A stretch of DNA of 35,525 nucleotides from an uncultured Lachnospiraceae bacterium (GTDB lineage: Bacteria > Bacillota > Clostridia > Lachnospirales > Lachnospiraceae): assembly GCA_958402795.1 (NCBI GenBank), contig CATXUX010000038.1, positions 1 through 35,525 on the forward strand. Reading direction: 5' to 3'. A model generated the notes under the pieces. The model was not told the DNA's origin and ran no database searches. It saw only the letters and a list, made by a program, of their open reading frames with translations. Position numbers and translations under genes: made by a program. Of this stretch, positions 29,206 through 35,525 are shown piece after piece (the first letter of the stretch is position 1; each line of letters opens with the position of its first letter).

Positions 29206-29778
29206 TCATAATTTCTGTTTTACCCGTAACAGCTCTGCGTATCTCAATATACGTCTGCGTTGTTCCTCATTTGCTTTAGCCTTATCTGCAATCTCGATAT
29301 CAATATACGATTCCAGACGAAGCACATCGCAGATACTCCGCTCAACATCATATATATTATAGCAGCCAAATTCTGTCTTTTCTTTTCTTGCGCCTATTAA
29401 ATAATTATTAGTTGAAAAATAATGTCTGGTAATCGGGAAATCCATACTCAGCAGACTTCGATCCGTTCGCGCTGTCGCAACAGACAAATATTCCGGTTCA
29501 TCTTTAATCATTCCTTGATAATAAAGTGCGCTGTTCATACAAATAATCGCCCTCGGATCACTAAGACATACTTCTATGCATTTATAGTCTGATGGTTTAT
29601 CTTCATTGTTCCCGGCCAGCCAATAATAACCGTGACATACTTTTTCCAAGTAGCCTTCTTCTGTCATAAATGCTATCTGGCGATTCGTGAAGCCTTCTTC
29701 CAAAAGTTCTTTTGTTCCTATATATCCTTTATATTTTCTATATACACTCTCCAGTCTTTTATAAGTATTTCGTCTCAT
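29206..29778 (-). CDS. AbiEi-family antitoxin-like winged-helix protein, without an AbiEii partner
   Basis: A 190-residue protein. The N-terminal 60 residues form the AbiEi_4-type winged helix (GYIGTKELLEEGFTNRQIAFM, then GYLEKVCHGYYWL), followed by the AbiEi core with CLSDPRAIICMNSALYYQGM and YNIYDVERSICDVLR near 150-165. In AbiE systems this protein represses its operon and neutralises the nucleotidyltransferase AbiEii encoded just downstream. Here dinD follows instead, and no nucleotidyltransferase lies in the window. The ATG at 29778 has GGAGG 5 nt upstream; the frame is open further into the promoter. Direct repeats around the -10 may be its binding sites. Confidence 0.82.
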   Translation of the reverse strand: MRRNTYKRLESVYRKYKGYIGTKELLEEGFTNRQIAFMTEEGYLEKVCHGYYWLAGNNEDKPSDYKCIEVCLSDPRAIICMNSALYYQGMIKDEPEYLSVATARTDRSLLSMDFPITRHYFSTNNYLIGARKEKTEFGCYNIYDVERSICDVLRLESYIDIEIADKAKANEEQRRRILRYAELLRVKQKL

Positions 29779-29801
29779 ATATCCTCCGACTGCATTTTTT
29801 A

Positions 29802-29838
29802 TTACACATATATTAACATTTTTTCTTACACATGTCAA
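29802..29838 (-). promoter_or_regulatory. Promoter of abiEi-dinD with flanking direct repeats
   Basis: Minus strand TTGACA (29833-29838), 17 bp spacer, TAATAT (29810-29815). ATGTGTAA (minus strand) occurs twice, at 29826-29833 and 29802-29809, 24 bp apart, on either side of the -10. The -35 is only 2 bases past the protease stop. Confidence 0.65.
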
Positions 29839-29840
29839 TA

Positions 29841-31604
29841 CTATTTAGGCAGACTGTCCCGCACGCACAGTGTCCCATATCCCACCTGATTATTGGGATA
29901 CTGTGTAATCCCCGGCAGTGGTCTCGCCCCTCTTCTGAAATATGCCTTTACCTTCTCCCCATACAGATATGGATCATTTCCTCTGACGATCCCCCATTCC
30001 ATCAGAAGCGCCGCGCCTCCTGTCACAAACGGTACGGCGAAGGAAGTTCCCGTCACGGAAACATATCCGCCTCCTGCCCGAGGCGCCGTCACATCAACGC
30101 CGGGGGCAGCAAGATCCGGTTTGAATCCGGCGGTTCCCTCCTGCCTTCCAAGCGCTCCTCTCCCAGAAAAATCTGCGTAAGTATAGGTCAATGAATTGTA
30201 TGCCCCGACCGTCACCACACGGCCCGCAGTGGAGGGAATCGTAAGCGTCTCCGAACTGACCGGACGTAAGAATGCCGTTCCGATGTTCAGCGTACTCTGG
30301 CTTGGCAGCCACATTTGATACGTGCCCGAAACTACCCGGCGCGGCGTCATCACGATCCGCCACACTCCCGCGTCTACATAGGTTTCCCGCGGGAGGAAAT
30401 CAAGATAGATTTCCTGTCGTACACTATACGGACTAGGTTCCCCATAATACAACAGAATCTCCGTGCCTCCCAGCACAAACCGCTGGGGACCGAGCACCTC
30501 CTGAATCGGTCCGACACGGATCCCGGATGGATTGATGAGTGAGATATCAACCTCATCTACATAAGATTTCCAGATTTGAACATTCAACCCGGTTTCCCGG
30601 TTCTGCACGCCCAATTGTACTTCTTCCTCCCGGCCGGTGATATATGTCCCCGCAGTATGTCCGGCGCTTGTTCCCTCATTTCCGCTGCCCACGCAGATCA
30701 CGCTTCTCCCATAATTAGAAATATCATCCAGAAAACGTTCTAACAAAGATGATCCCTCATGAGAGCCATACGTATTCCCAAAACTGATGTTCACGGCAAC
30801 CGGCATCCGGTATTCCAGTCCTTTACGGATTACATAATCCACTCCCATCATCAGTTCTGTTGTCCGTGGGAAACCGCCGGTTCTTGGATTCCCCATTTTC
30901 ACCACAATCAATTCACTTTCCGGCGCAACGCCCACATTCTGTTTTACGCCTCCGGCAGCAGTTGCTCCATTCCCCGTACTTCCGCTTCCTGCCGCAATCC
31001 CGGCGACTGCGGTTCCGTGTCCGGACGTATCGACGCTTGGCACAAGCCGTCTCTGCCCCGCCGGACTCTCTGCAAACAGAGCCTCGTTGATCTGCGCTTC
31101 TGTATATTCCGTTCCGATTGCATACCCTTCCGGAGGATTTCCTATGATCGTCTGGTCCCACAGTGCCCGGATCCGGGTTGTTCCGTCCGGATTGCGGAAA
31201 TCTTCCAGCGTATAATCGATCCCGCTGTCCACGATCCCTATCAGCGTACTGTTTCCGCGCAGCGAAAAAGGAGCCTGCTGCACCGTACTGATACAGGAAG
31301 CTCTCTTTTCGTTTTCTATCTGGAAAAATAATCGTTTCGGCTTTTCCACATATTCAATTTCGGAAAAGGATGCCAGTCCCGGAATCCTTGATTCTGCAAT
31401 GGTGATCACCGCATATTCATTCGCCAGCTCTGTCACAGAAGACGCCACGCGGCGCACCCGCTCCAGTGTTCCGGAATATTTGATGATCAGATCCCATTCC
31501 TGGTCAGCCGGATCATACCCTACATCCAGTTCCAGCGACCGTTCCCGTTCTTTTGCTGTGGCATCCAGTGCCAGATTCAGCAGATTTTCTAATTTCTGAC
31601 TCAT
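29841..31604 (-). CDS. S8 family serine protease (subtilisin/Csp-like)
   Basis: A 587-residue subtilase with no signal peptide. The catalytic triad is intact: Asp126 (GIVDSGID), His196 (SGHGTAVAGIAAG), Ser521 (GTSFAVPFV), with oxyanion Asn309 (GSGNEG). About 110 residues precede the catalytic domain, and a large insert (about 330-455) sits before the Ser segment, the arrangement of clostridial Csp-type and related cytoplasmic S8 peptidases. Csp proteins act in spore germination; whether this one does is not known. Its ATG overlaps the rubrerythrin stop by 4 bases, so the two are coupled. A fragment of its 3' part is repeated at 28242-28275. Confidence 0.92.
   Translation of the reverse strand: MSQKLENLLNLALDATAKERERSLELDVGYDPADQEWDLIIKYSGTLERVRRVASSVTELANEYAVITIAESRIPGLASFSEIEYVEKPKRLFFQIENEKRASCISTVQQAPFSLRGNSTLIGIVDSGIDYTLEDFRNPDGTTRIRALWDQTIIGNPPEGYAIGTEYTEAQINEALFAESPAGQRRLVPSVDTSGHGTAVAGIAAGSGSTGNGATAAGGVKQNVGVAPESELIVVKMGNPRTGGFPRTTELMMGVDYVIRKGLEYRMPVAVNISFGNTYGSHEGSSLLERFLDDISNYGRSVICVGSGNEGTSAGHTAGTYITGREEEVQLGVQNRETGLNVQIWKSYVDEVDISLINPSGIRVGPIQEVLGPQRFVLGGTEILLYYGEPSPYSVRQEIYLDFLPRETYVDAGVWRIVMTPRRVVSGTYQMWLPSQSTLNIGTAFLRPVSSETLTIPSTAGRVVTVGAYNSLTYTYADFSGRGALGRQEGTAGFKPDLAAPGVDVTAPRAGGGYVSVTGTSFAVPFVTGGAALLMEWGIVRGNDPYLYGEKVKAYFRRGARPLPGITQYPNNQVGYGTLCVRDSLPK
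29931..29964 (-). repeat. 34-bp segment of the protease gene repeated at 28242-28275
   Basis: Encodes YGEKVKAYFRR near residues 548-558 of the S8 protease. It differs from the other copy at one base. The two copies bracket the dinD-abiEi segment in direct orientation. Confidence 0.8.
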
Positions 31605-32203
31605 GCATTTCCTTTATATGGGGCATATTCGTATGGCAGAAAATACCCCTGGTCATGACGGCAGACCGGGCAGGTCTCCGGCGTCTTCTTTCCCTCGTGG
31701 ATATAGCCGCAGTTCGTACAGATCCACCGGGTTACTTCTGTACTGTTATAGTATCCGTTCGTCTTCAGCTTCTCCGCCACTTCTGCAAACCGCATCTGAT
31801 GTGTATGCTCAATCTCCGCGATCTGAAAGAACGCAGACGCCGCTTCCGGGAACCCTTCTTCTTTTGCTGTATTTCCAAACGCCGGGTATACATCTTCAAA
31901 TTCTTCCCGCTCGTTGTGTTCCGCCGCCTCGAGAAGTCCGACCAGACTCTCCTGCTGATCGACCGGATAACCTCCGTCAATGAAAATGGTTTCCCCTGAC
32001 AGATCTTTCAGAAGATCATAAAAGCGCTCCGCATGCGCCCGTTCCTGTTCCGCCGTATAAGTAAAAATGTCCGCGATCGTATACATTTTCAGCTTTTTTG
32101 CACGTTCCGCGGCAATCGTATACCGGTTTCTCGCCTGACTTTCCCCGGCAAATGCCCTCATCAGGTTTTCCTTTGTTCTACTTTCTGAAAAACAAACAGC
32201 CAT
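31601..32203 (-). CDS. rbr: Rubrerythrin family protein
   Basis: A 200-residue rubrerythrin: an N-terminal di-iron four-helix domain (AFAGESQARNRY near 17-28, TAEQERAHAERF, EHNEREEFEDVY, IAEIEHTHQMRF) and a C-terminal rubredoxin-like domain with two CxxC pairs (CTNCG near 161; CPVCR near 178). It reduces hydrogen peroxide in anaerobes. The ATG follows AAGGGG at 9 nt. The 73-bp gap to the glycosyltransferase shows TACTA-TCAG-TAGTA (32226-32239) and a poor match to a PerR box, so peroxide control is possible but unproven. It is co-transcribed with the protease gene. Confidence 0.96.
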   Translation of the reverse strand: MAVCFSESRTKENLMRAFAGESQARNRYTIAAERAKKLKMYTIADIFTYTAEQERAHAERFYDLLKDLSGETIFIDGGYPVDQQESLVGLLEAAEHNEREEFEDVYPAFGNTAKEEGFPEAASAFFQIAEIEHTHQMRFAEVAEKLKTNGYYNSTEVTRWICTNCGYIHEGKKTPETCPVCRHDQGYFLPYEYAPYKGNA

Positions 32204-32276
32204 AACACATACCCCTTTTCTTTTTTACTATCAGTAGTATGCGCTATGGCTCTGAAAATATTCATAAATCACGATA

Positions 32277-33293
32277 TCAGTTAAATCCCACTACTCTTCT
32301 TGCCACACTGTACGCCATGGAGGACACTTTTCTTCCTGAACGTCCCGGCAGATTCATCGTCTCTCCCAGGATTCCATGCCGGATCTTCACATAGGTCTTA
32401 GGATCCTTCTGCCGCAGATACTGCCAGAGTTCTTTTTTCTTCTCCAGATTTTCCTCACTCTTGGAACGGATACAAAGAATCGAAGACACTGTCATCATAA
32501 TCGCCAGATAATTCGTCATGTATTTTCGCAGCTTCTTAATTGAAATTTTCCGAAGTTCATACATGTCGATCATCTGCCGTGTCACATAAATCTGCTGGTC
32601 AATTCTGCCGATCATAATCTTCTCATTGACCGACTGATCCTCCCGCCCGATGAAATACCGGTAAAAATCCAGATCAAGGTAATACAAGGTATGCACATGC
32701 GGCAGCGGGTAATATACATAAATATTATCGACGTAAAAGGTATGCTTCGGCAGCTTCATCTGACAGAGCCGGAGCATCTCTGTTCTGTAGATCACCGAGT
32801 GCATGAGGATATACTGATCCAGATGGAACGAGCCAATCTCGTTCCACCGGAAGATCCGGTTCTGCGGCAGCACGTTGCGGTAATGGATTGTTTTTTTATG
32901 CTTCATACCCACTTTTTCATAAACGTAATTGGATATGATCATATCTACCGCCTTTTCGTTGCGGACAAACTCCCGCACAGTCTCCATAATCTTCAGCAGG
33001 GAGTCCTTGTCCACCCAGTCATCGCTGTCTACCACTTTAAACCAGATTCCGGAAGCATGTTCCAGTCCGGCATTGACGGCATCCCCATGTCCGCCGTTTT
33101 CTTTATTGATCACGCGGACAACCGACGGGTGCTCCTTCGCAAGCCGTTCTCCGATCTCCTGCGTCCGGTCCGTCGAACCATCGTTCACGATCAGAATCTC
33201 CACATCCTCTCCCGCAGGCAGGATGGAATTGACTGCATTCTCCATATAATCCTGTGAATTATAACACGGAACCACAAATGTAATATACTTCAT
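32277..33293 (-). CDS. Family 2 glycosyltransferase
   Basis: A 338-residue GT-A glycosyltransferase: TFVVPCYNSQDYMENAVNSI, ILIVNDGSTD, GGHGDAVNAGL and the DxD-type VVDSDDW near 88-94, with a C-terminal helical part rich in Lys/Arg/Tyr and no membrane anchor. It likely transfers a sugar from a nucleotide donor to a cell-surface glycan; donor and acceptor are unknown. A GTGAGG ribosome site precedes the ATG. It stands between rbr and the MATE gene, both on the same strand, without sugar-pathway neighbours. The gap 33294-33363 shows nothing else. Confidence 0.9.
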   Translation of the reverse strand: MKYITFVVPCYNSQDYMENAVNSILPAGEDVEILIVNDGSTDRTQEIGERLAKEHPSVVRVINKENGGHGDAVNAGLEHASGIWFKVVDSDDWVDKDSLLKIMETVREFVRNEKAVDMIISNYVYEKVGMKHKKTIHYRNVLPQNRIFRWNEIGSFHLDQYILMHSVIYRTEMLRLCQMKLPKHTFYVDNIYVYYPLPHVHTLYYLDLDFYRYFIGREDQSVNEKIMIGRIDQQIYVTRQMIDMYELRKISIKKLRKYMTNYLAIMMTVSSILCIRSKSEENLEKKKELWQYLRQKDPKTYVKIRHGILGETMNLPGRSGRKVSSMAYSVARRVVGFN

Positions 33294-33363
33294 ATCATTT
33301 CCTCACACTTTAAATTAACAGTATCAATCCCCTCATCCGGTCAGATCTGCAGCACTTTCTTCC

Positions 33364-34749
33364 CTATGCAGCCGGATCTGCAGCTTTGTTTCCCTTATCC
33401 AGCTTCCGGAAGATCCCGACCAGCGTACTGACCGCAAGGATCGCCATAATGATCTCCGCCACAGTCTGTGCATAAGCCAGTCCATACAGCGGGAAAAAGT
33501 GATTCAGGATAAACAATGCCGGAATCTCCAGTATGATCTTTCGCATAATGGCAAACATAAGCGCACGCTTTCCCATTCCGCACGCCTGAAAAACGCCGAC
33601 CGCCATAAAATCCATGCAGATGAACGGAAGTCCCAGACACATCCCGCGTAAAAACCGGGAGCCGTATGCAATGATCGCCTCGTTCTCCATAAACAGGGAA
33701 ATCAAAGATCCGGAACACGCATAGAGGACTACGGTCGTAATGATCAAAAATGCCTGAGATACTTTCATCGCATACGTCACACTGTTCTTCATACGCTTTG
33801 CATTCCCACTGGCAAAATTATAGCTGACCAGCGGCATGATCCCCTGCGAAAAGCCAAGCGCGATCTGCATCGGCACCATATTGATCTTCTGTGCGATTCC
33901 CATCGCCGCAACCGCGTCGGATCCAAAGCCGGAAGTAAAATTGTTCAGTATCGTCATTCCCGTCACATTCAGAAGATTCTGAATGCTGGCCGGAATCCCG
34001 ACTCCGCATACGCCCAGCACGATCTGCTTCGTCGGACGGAATGCTTTCGGACTGACGCATACATACGTCTTCCTGCGCTTTACAAACAGCAGCACAAGGA
34101 AATAGATACATGCCACACAATTCGACAAAAATGTAGCAAACCCTGCACCTGCCGCCCCCATATTCAGTCCCCATGGAAGGATAAAGATCGGATCCAGTAT
34201 CATATTCAGAATACAGCCGCTCATCGTACCGATGCTGGCATGGAGGGAAGAACCATCCGAACGTACCAGATACGCCAGCACAACATTCAAAATCGCCGGT
34301 GCCGCGCCACAGCTCACTGTCCATTTCATATATTCGGCTGTTGCCGTTGCCGTTTCCGGGGTACTTCCCAGAAGATTCAGAAGCGGACTTTTAAATACCG
34401 TGCAAAGTAAGCTGAACAAAAGGCCGCTGATCAATGCACAGTAAAATCCAAATGCCGAGCTGCGCCGTACCGTCTCATAATCTTTTCGTCCGAGGGCACG
34501 GCTCATCATACTGGAAGATCCGACTCCGAACAGGTTGTTGATCGCATTGAACGCAAGCATGACGGGCGAAGCGAGCGTCACGGCAGCATTCTGGATCGGA
34601 TCATTGAGCATTCCCACAAAATATGTATCCGCCAGATTATAGATTACCATCACGAGCGAACTTAAAACCGTAGGAATCGCCAGAGTCATCACCGCTTTTG
34701 GTATCGGCATCTCCTCAAATAAAACAATTTTCTGCTTGTCTTCCTCCAC
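33364..34749 (-). CDS. MATE family multidrug efflux transporter
   Basis: A 461-residue protein with about twelve membrane helices. N-terminal MATE features are IPTVLSSLVMVIYNLADTYFVGML and ASPVMLAFNAINNLFGVGSSSMMSRALG. The second half repeats the pattern (GVGIPASIQNLLN; ALGFSQGIMPLVSYNFASG), as expected for the pseudo-two-fold MATE fold. It exports cationic or other drugs in exchange for H+ or Na+; the substrate is unknown. The start is GTG at 34749 with AAAAGGGGG 7 nt upstream; the reading frame continues upstream into tRNA-Leu, which cannot be coding. It lies just past the tRNA-Leu terminator. Confidence 0.94.
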   Translation of the reverse strand: MEEDKQKIVLFEEMPIPKAVMTLAIPTVLSSLVMVIYNLADTYFVGMLNDPIQNAAVTLASPVMLAFNAINNLFGVGSSSMMSRALGRKDYETVRRSSAFGFYCALISGLLFSLLCTVFKSPLLNLLGSTPETATATAEYMKWTVSCGAAPAILNVVLAYLVRSDGSSLHASIGTMSGCILNMILDPIFILPWGLNMGAAGAGFATFLSNCVACIYFLVLLFVKRRKTYVCVSPKAFRPTKQIVLGVCGVGIPASIQNLLNVTGMTILNNFTSGFGSDAVAAMGIAQKINMVPMQIALGFSQGIMPLVSYNFASGNAKRMKNSVTYAMKVSQAFLIITTVVLYACSGSLISLFMENEAIIAYGSRFLRGMCLGLPFICMDFMAVGVFQACGMGKRALMFAIMRKIILEIPALFILNHFFPLYGLAYAQTVAEIIMAILAVSTLVGIFRKLDKGNKAADPAA

Positions 34750-34784
34750 GAGAAAACCCCCTTTTCCTTTGTATTTTTTTGAAA

Positions 34785-34830
34785 TATAAAATGAAGCACC
34801 GAACTCTCTTTCCCTTACATTCGATGCTTC
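34785..34830 (-). terminator. Terminator after tRNA-Leu, in the MATE leader
   Basis: On the minus strand GAAGCATCGAA (34820-34830) pairs with TTCGGTGCTTC (34793-34803), one G-U pair, followed by ATTTTATATTT. It separates tRNA-Leu from the MATE gene; read-through would feed MATE. Confidence 0.65.
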
Positions 34831-34877
34831 TGTGCCACCGGAACCTCTGTCCACGCCGCAGCCGGCCGCACGATCAC

Positions 34878-34957
34878 TGCGGATAACAGGACTCGAACCT
34901 GCACGGTCTCCCACCAGATCCTAAATCTGGCGCGTCTGCCAATTCCGCCATATCCGC
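34878..34957 (-). tRNA. tRNA-Leu (anticodon TAG)
   Basis: Acceptor GCGGATA/TATCCGC with discriminator A. The anticodon arm CCAGA-TTTAGGA-TCTGG gives TAG, reading CUA-type Leu codons. It has an extra variable arm and T-arm GCAGG-TTCGAGT-CCTGT. No CCA is encoded. Confidence 0.93.
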
Positions 34958-34969
34958 ATACACGATAGT

Positions 34970-34999
34970 ATACTACCACTTATATCTTGGAATTGTCAA
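34970..34999 (-). promoter_or_regulatory. Promoter of tRNA-Leu
   Basis: Minus strand TTGACA (34994-34999), 18 bp spacer, TAGTAT (34970-34975), 12 bases before the tRNA 5' end. The stretch 35000-35106 holds no gene, only A-rich sequence with a short repeat TTAGAA.CG (35061 and 35080). Confidence 0.6.
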
Positions 35000-35106
35000 T
35001 ACAAAAGTTCAAGTGAAACAAATAGGACAAAAATGAGACATTGGAACTCAAAAGGAACATTTAGAACCGTTAAATTCCGTTAGAATCGGCTACTTTAAAA
35101 AATCAT

Positions 35107-35151
35107 AAAAGTGGCGGAAACCCTTGTAAATACTGGATTTCCGCCACTTTT
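35107..35151 (-). terminator. Terminator of the tRNA cluster
   Basis: Perfect 14-bp stem AAAAGTGGCGGAAA (35107-35120) / its complement (35138-35151), with T-rich sequence beyond it on the minus strand. It separates the tRNA-Lys cluster from tRNA-Leu. Confidence 0.88.
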
Positions 35152-35157
35152 CAATCA

Positions 35158-35230
35158 TGAGCGTGCGGGGATTCGAACCCCGGACAACTTGATTAAAAGT
35201 CAAGTGCTCTACCACCTGAGCTACACGCCC
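35158..35230 (-). tRNA. tRNA-Lys (anticodon TTT)
   Basis: Acceptor GGGCGTG/CACGCTC (one G-U pair), anticodon arm CTTGA-CTTTTAA-TCAAG, and T-arm with GGTTCGAATCC. Discriminator A; no CCA encoded. Confidence 0.95.
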
Positions 35231-35257
35231 CTATTCAGTTCCGGCTGCCCGGATAAC

Positions 35258-35329
35258 CTGGGCTAGCTGGATTCGAACCAGCGAATGCAGGAGTCAAAGT
35301 CCTGTGCCTTACCGCTTGGCGATAGCCCA
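35258..35329 (-). tRNA. tRNA-Gln (anticodon TTG)
   Basis: Acceptor TGGGCTA/TAGCCCA, anticodon arm CAGGA-CTTTGAC-TCCTG, T-arm CTGG-TTCGAAT-CCAG, discriminator G. Confidence 0.95.
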
Positions 35330-35423
35330 TCAAAGACTTATATCCACACCGATTCTGCTGGTGCAACTAATACTCTGATATCATCCGCAATATATCTGCT
35401 GCGATGACATCTTCAAAGAAAAG

Positions 35424-35498
35424 GGTGGGTAGTGGGACTCGAACCCACGATATCCGGAACCACAATCCGACGCGCTAACCAACTGCACCATACCCACC
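35424..35498 (-). tRNA. tRNA-His (anticodon GTG)
   Basis: Acceptor GTGGGTA/TACCCAC with the extra encoded G at -1 paired to C73, diagnostic for tRNA-His. The anticodon loop is TTGTGGT. The gap 35330-35423 to tRNA-Gln shows nothing. Confidence 0.95.
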
Positions 35499-35502
35499 AT
35501 AC

Positions 35503-35525
35503 CGAGCCTGGGGGGATTCGAACCC
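35503..35525 (-). tRNA. Partial tRNA cut by the right edge
   Basis: Only the T-loop GGTTCGAATCC, the 3' half of the T stem and the acceptor 3' strand CAGGCTC plus discriminator G are present. The anticodon lies outside the window, so the identity is open. Confidence 0.75.

Noticed and set aside
28242..29964. attL/attR of an integrative element
   Set aside because: The 34-bp repeats are direct and flank genes, but no integrase is present and the outer copy does not restore the protease 3' end; a rearrangement trace is the safer reading.
32204..32276. PerR box before rubrerythrin
   Set aside because: The best candidate matches only about 11 of 15 positions and lacks dyad symmetry, too weak to list.
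34750..34914. N-terminal extension of the MATE gene
   Set aside because: The extra codons run into tRNA-Leu; the GTG at 34749 has a proper ribosome site and matches the MATE start.

Overview
The window looks like chromosomal DNA of a Gram-positive anaerobe of the class Clostridia, most likely a Lachnospiraceae gut bacterium. This is inferred from gene content and style: an rRNA leader with tandem sigma-A promoters, a NiCo (czcD) riboswitch, a CIRCE element, an ECF biotin S component, NrdR, a YlmC/YmxH sporulation protein, rubrerythrin, and strong GGAGG ribosome sites. No species call is made.

Layout. Positions 1-574 hold the leader and three tandem promoters of an rRNA operon that runs off the left edge on the minus strand. 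Next come bioY with a BirA-like operator, a marR gene followed by a heterodimeric ABC exporter (1462-5609), nrdR, ymxH, a DUF3783 gene, and a second heterodimeric ABC exporter (7373-10874). That exporter shares a completely overlapping, back-to-back promoter with a divergent carbamate-kinase-like gene. A hemolysin III/PAQR membrane protein, a small alarmone synthetase, a deoxyinosine glycosylase and a CIRCE-controlled Lon protease follow. Divergent from lon is a family 2 glycosyltransferase carrying a C-terminal MarR-type DNA-binding domain, the most unusual protein here. Then come a zinc-finger-less DnaJ, a CDF metal exporter under a NiCo riboswitch, a six-ligand ferritin-like protein, a GNAT acetyltransferase, a PatB/MalY C-S lyase and a DUF3737 beta-helix protein.

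From about 23990 to 29840 the window looks accessory, and much of it is AT-rich. It opens with a 197-bp, heavily folded element with perfect 16-bp terminal inverted repeats. It then carries SRPBCC and GNAT genes, a MarR-OYE flavin oxidoreductase pair with two matching palindromic operators, a HipA-like kinase, dinD, and an AbiEi-type winged-helix gene. Neither the HipA-like kinase nor AbiEi has its usual partner. A 34-bp piece of the neighbouring protease gene is repeated beside dinD, marking past rearrangement.

The right end returns to core-like DNA: a subtilisin-family protease overlapping a rubrerythrin gene, a second glycosyltransferase, a MATE transporter, and a minus-strand tRNA cluster (partial tRNA, His, Gln, Lys, then Leu next to MATE).

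Themes are export (two ABC pairs, MATE, CDF), protein quality control (Lon, DnaJ), and iron/oxygen handling (ferritin-like protein, CDF, rubrerythrin). All gene calls rest on reading protein motifs by eye; no database search was run.
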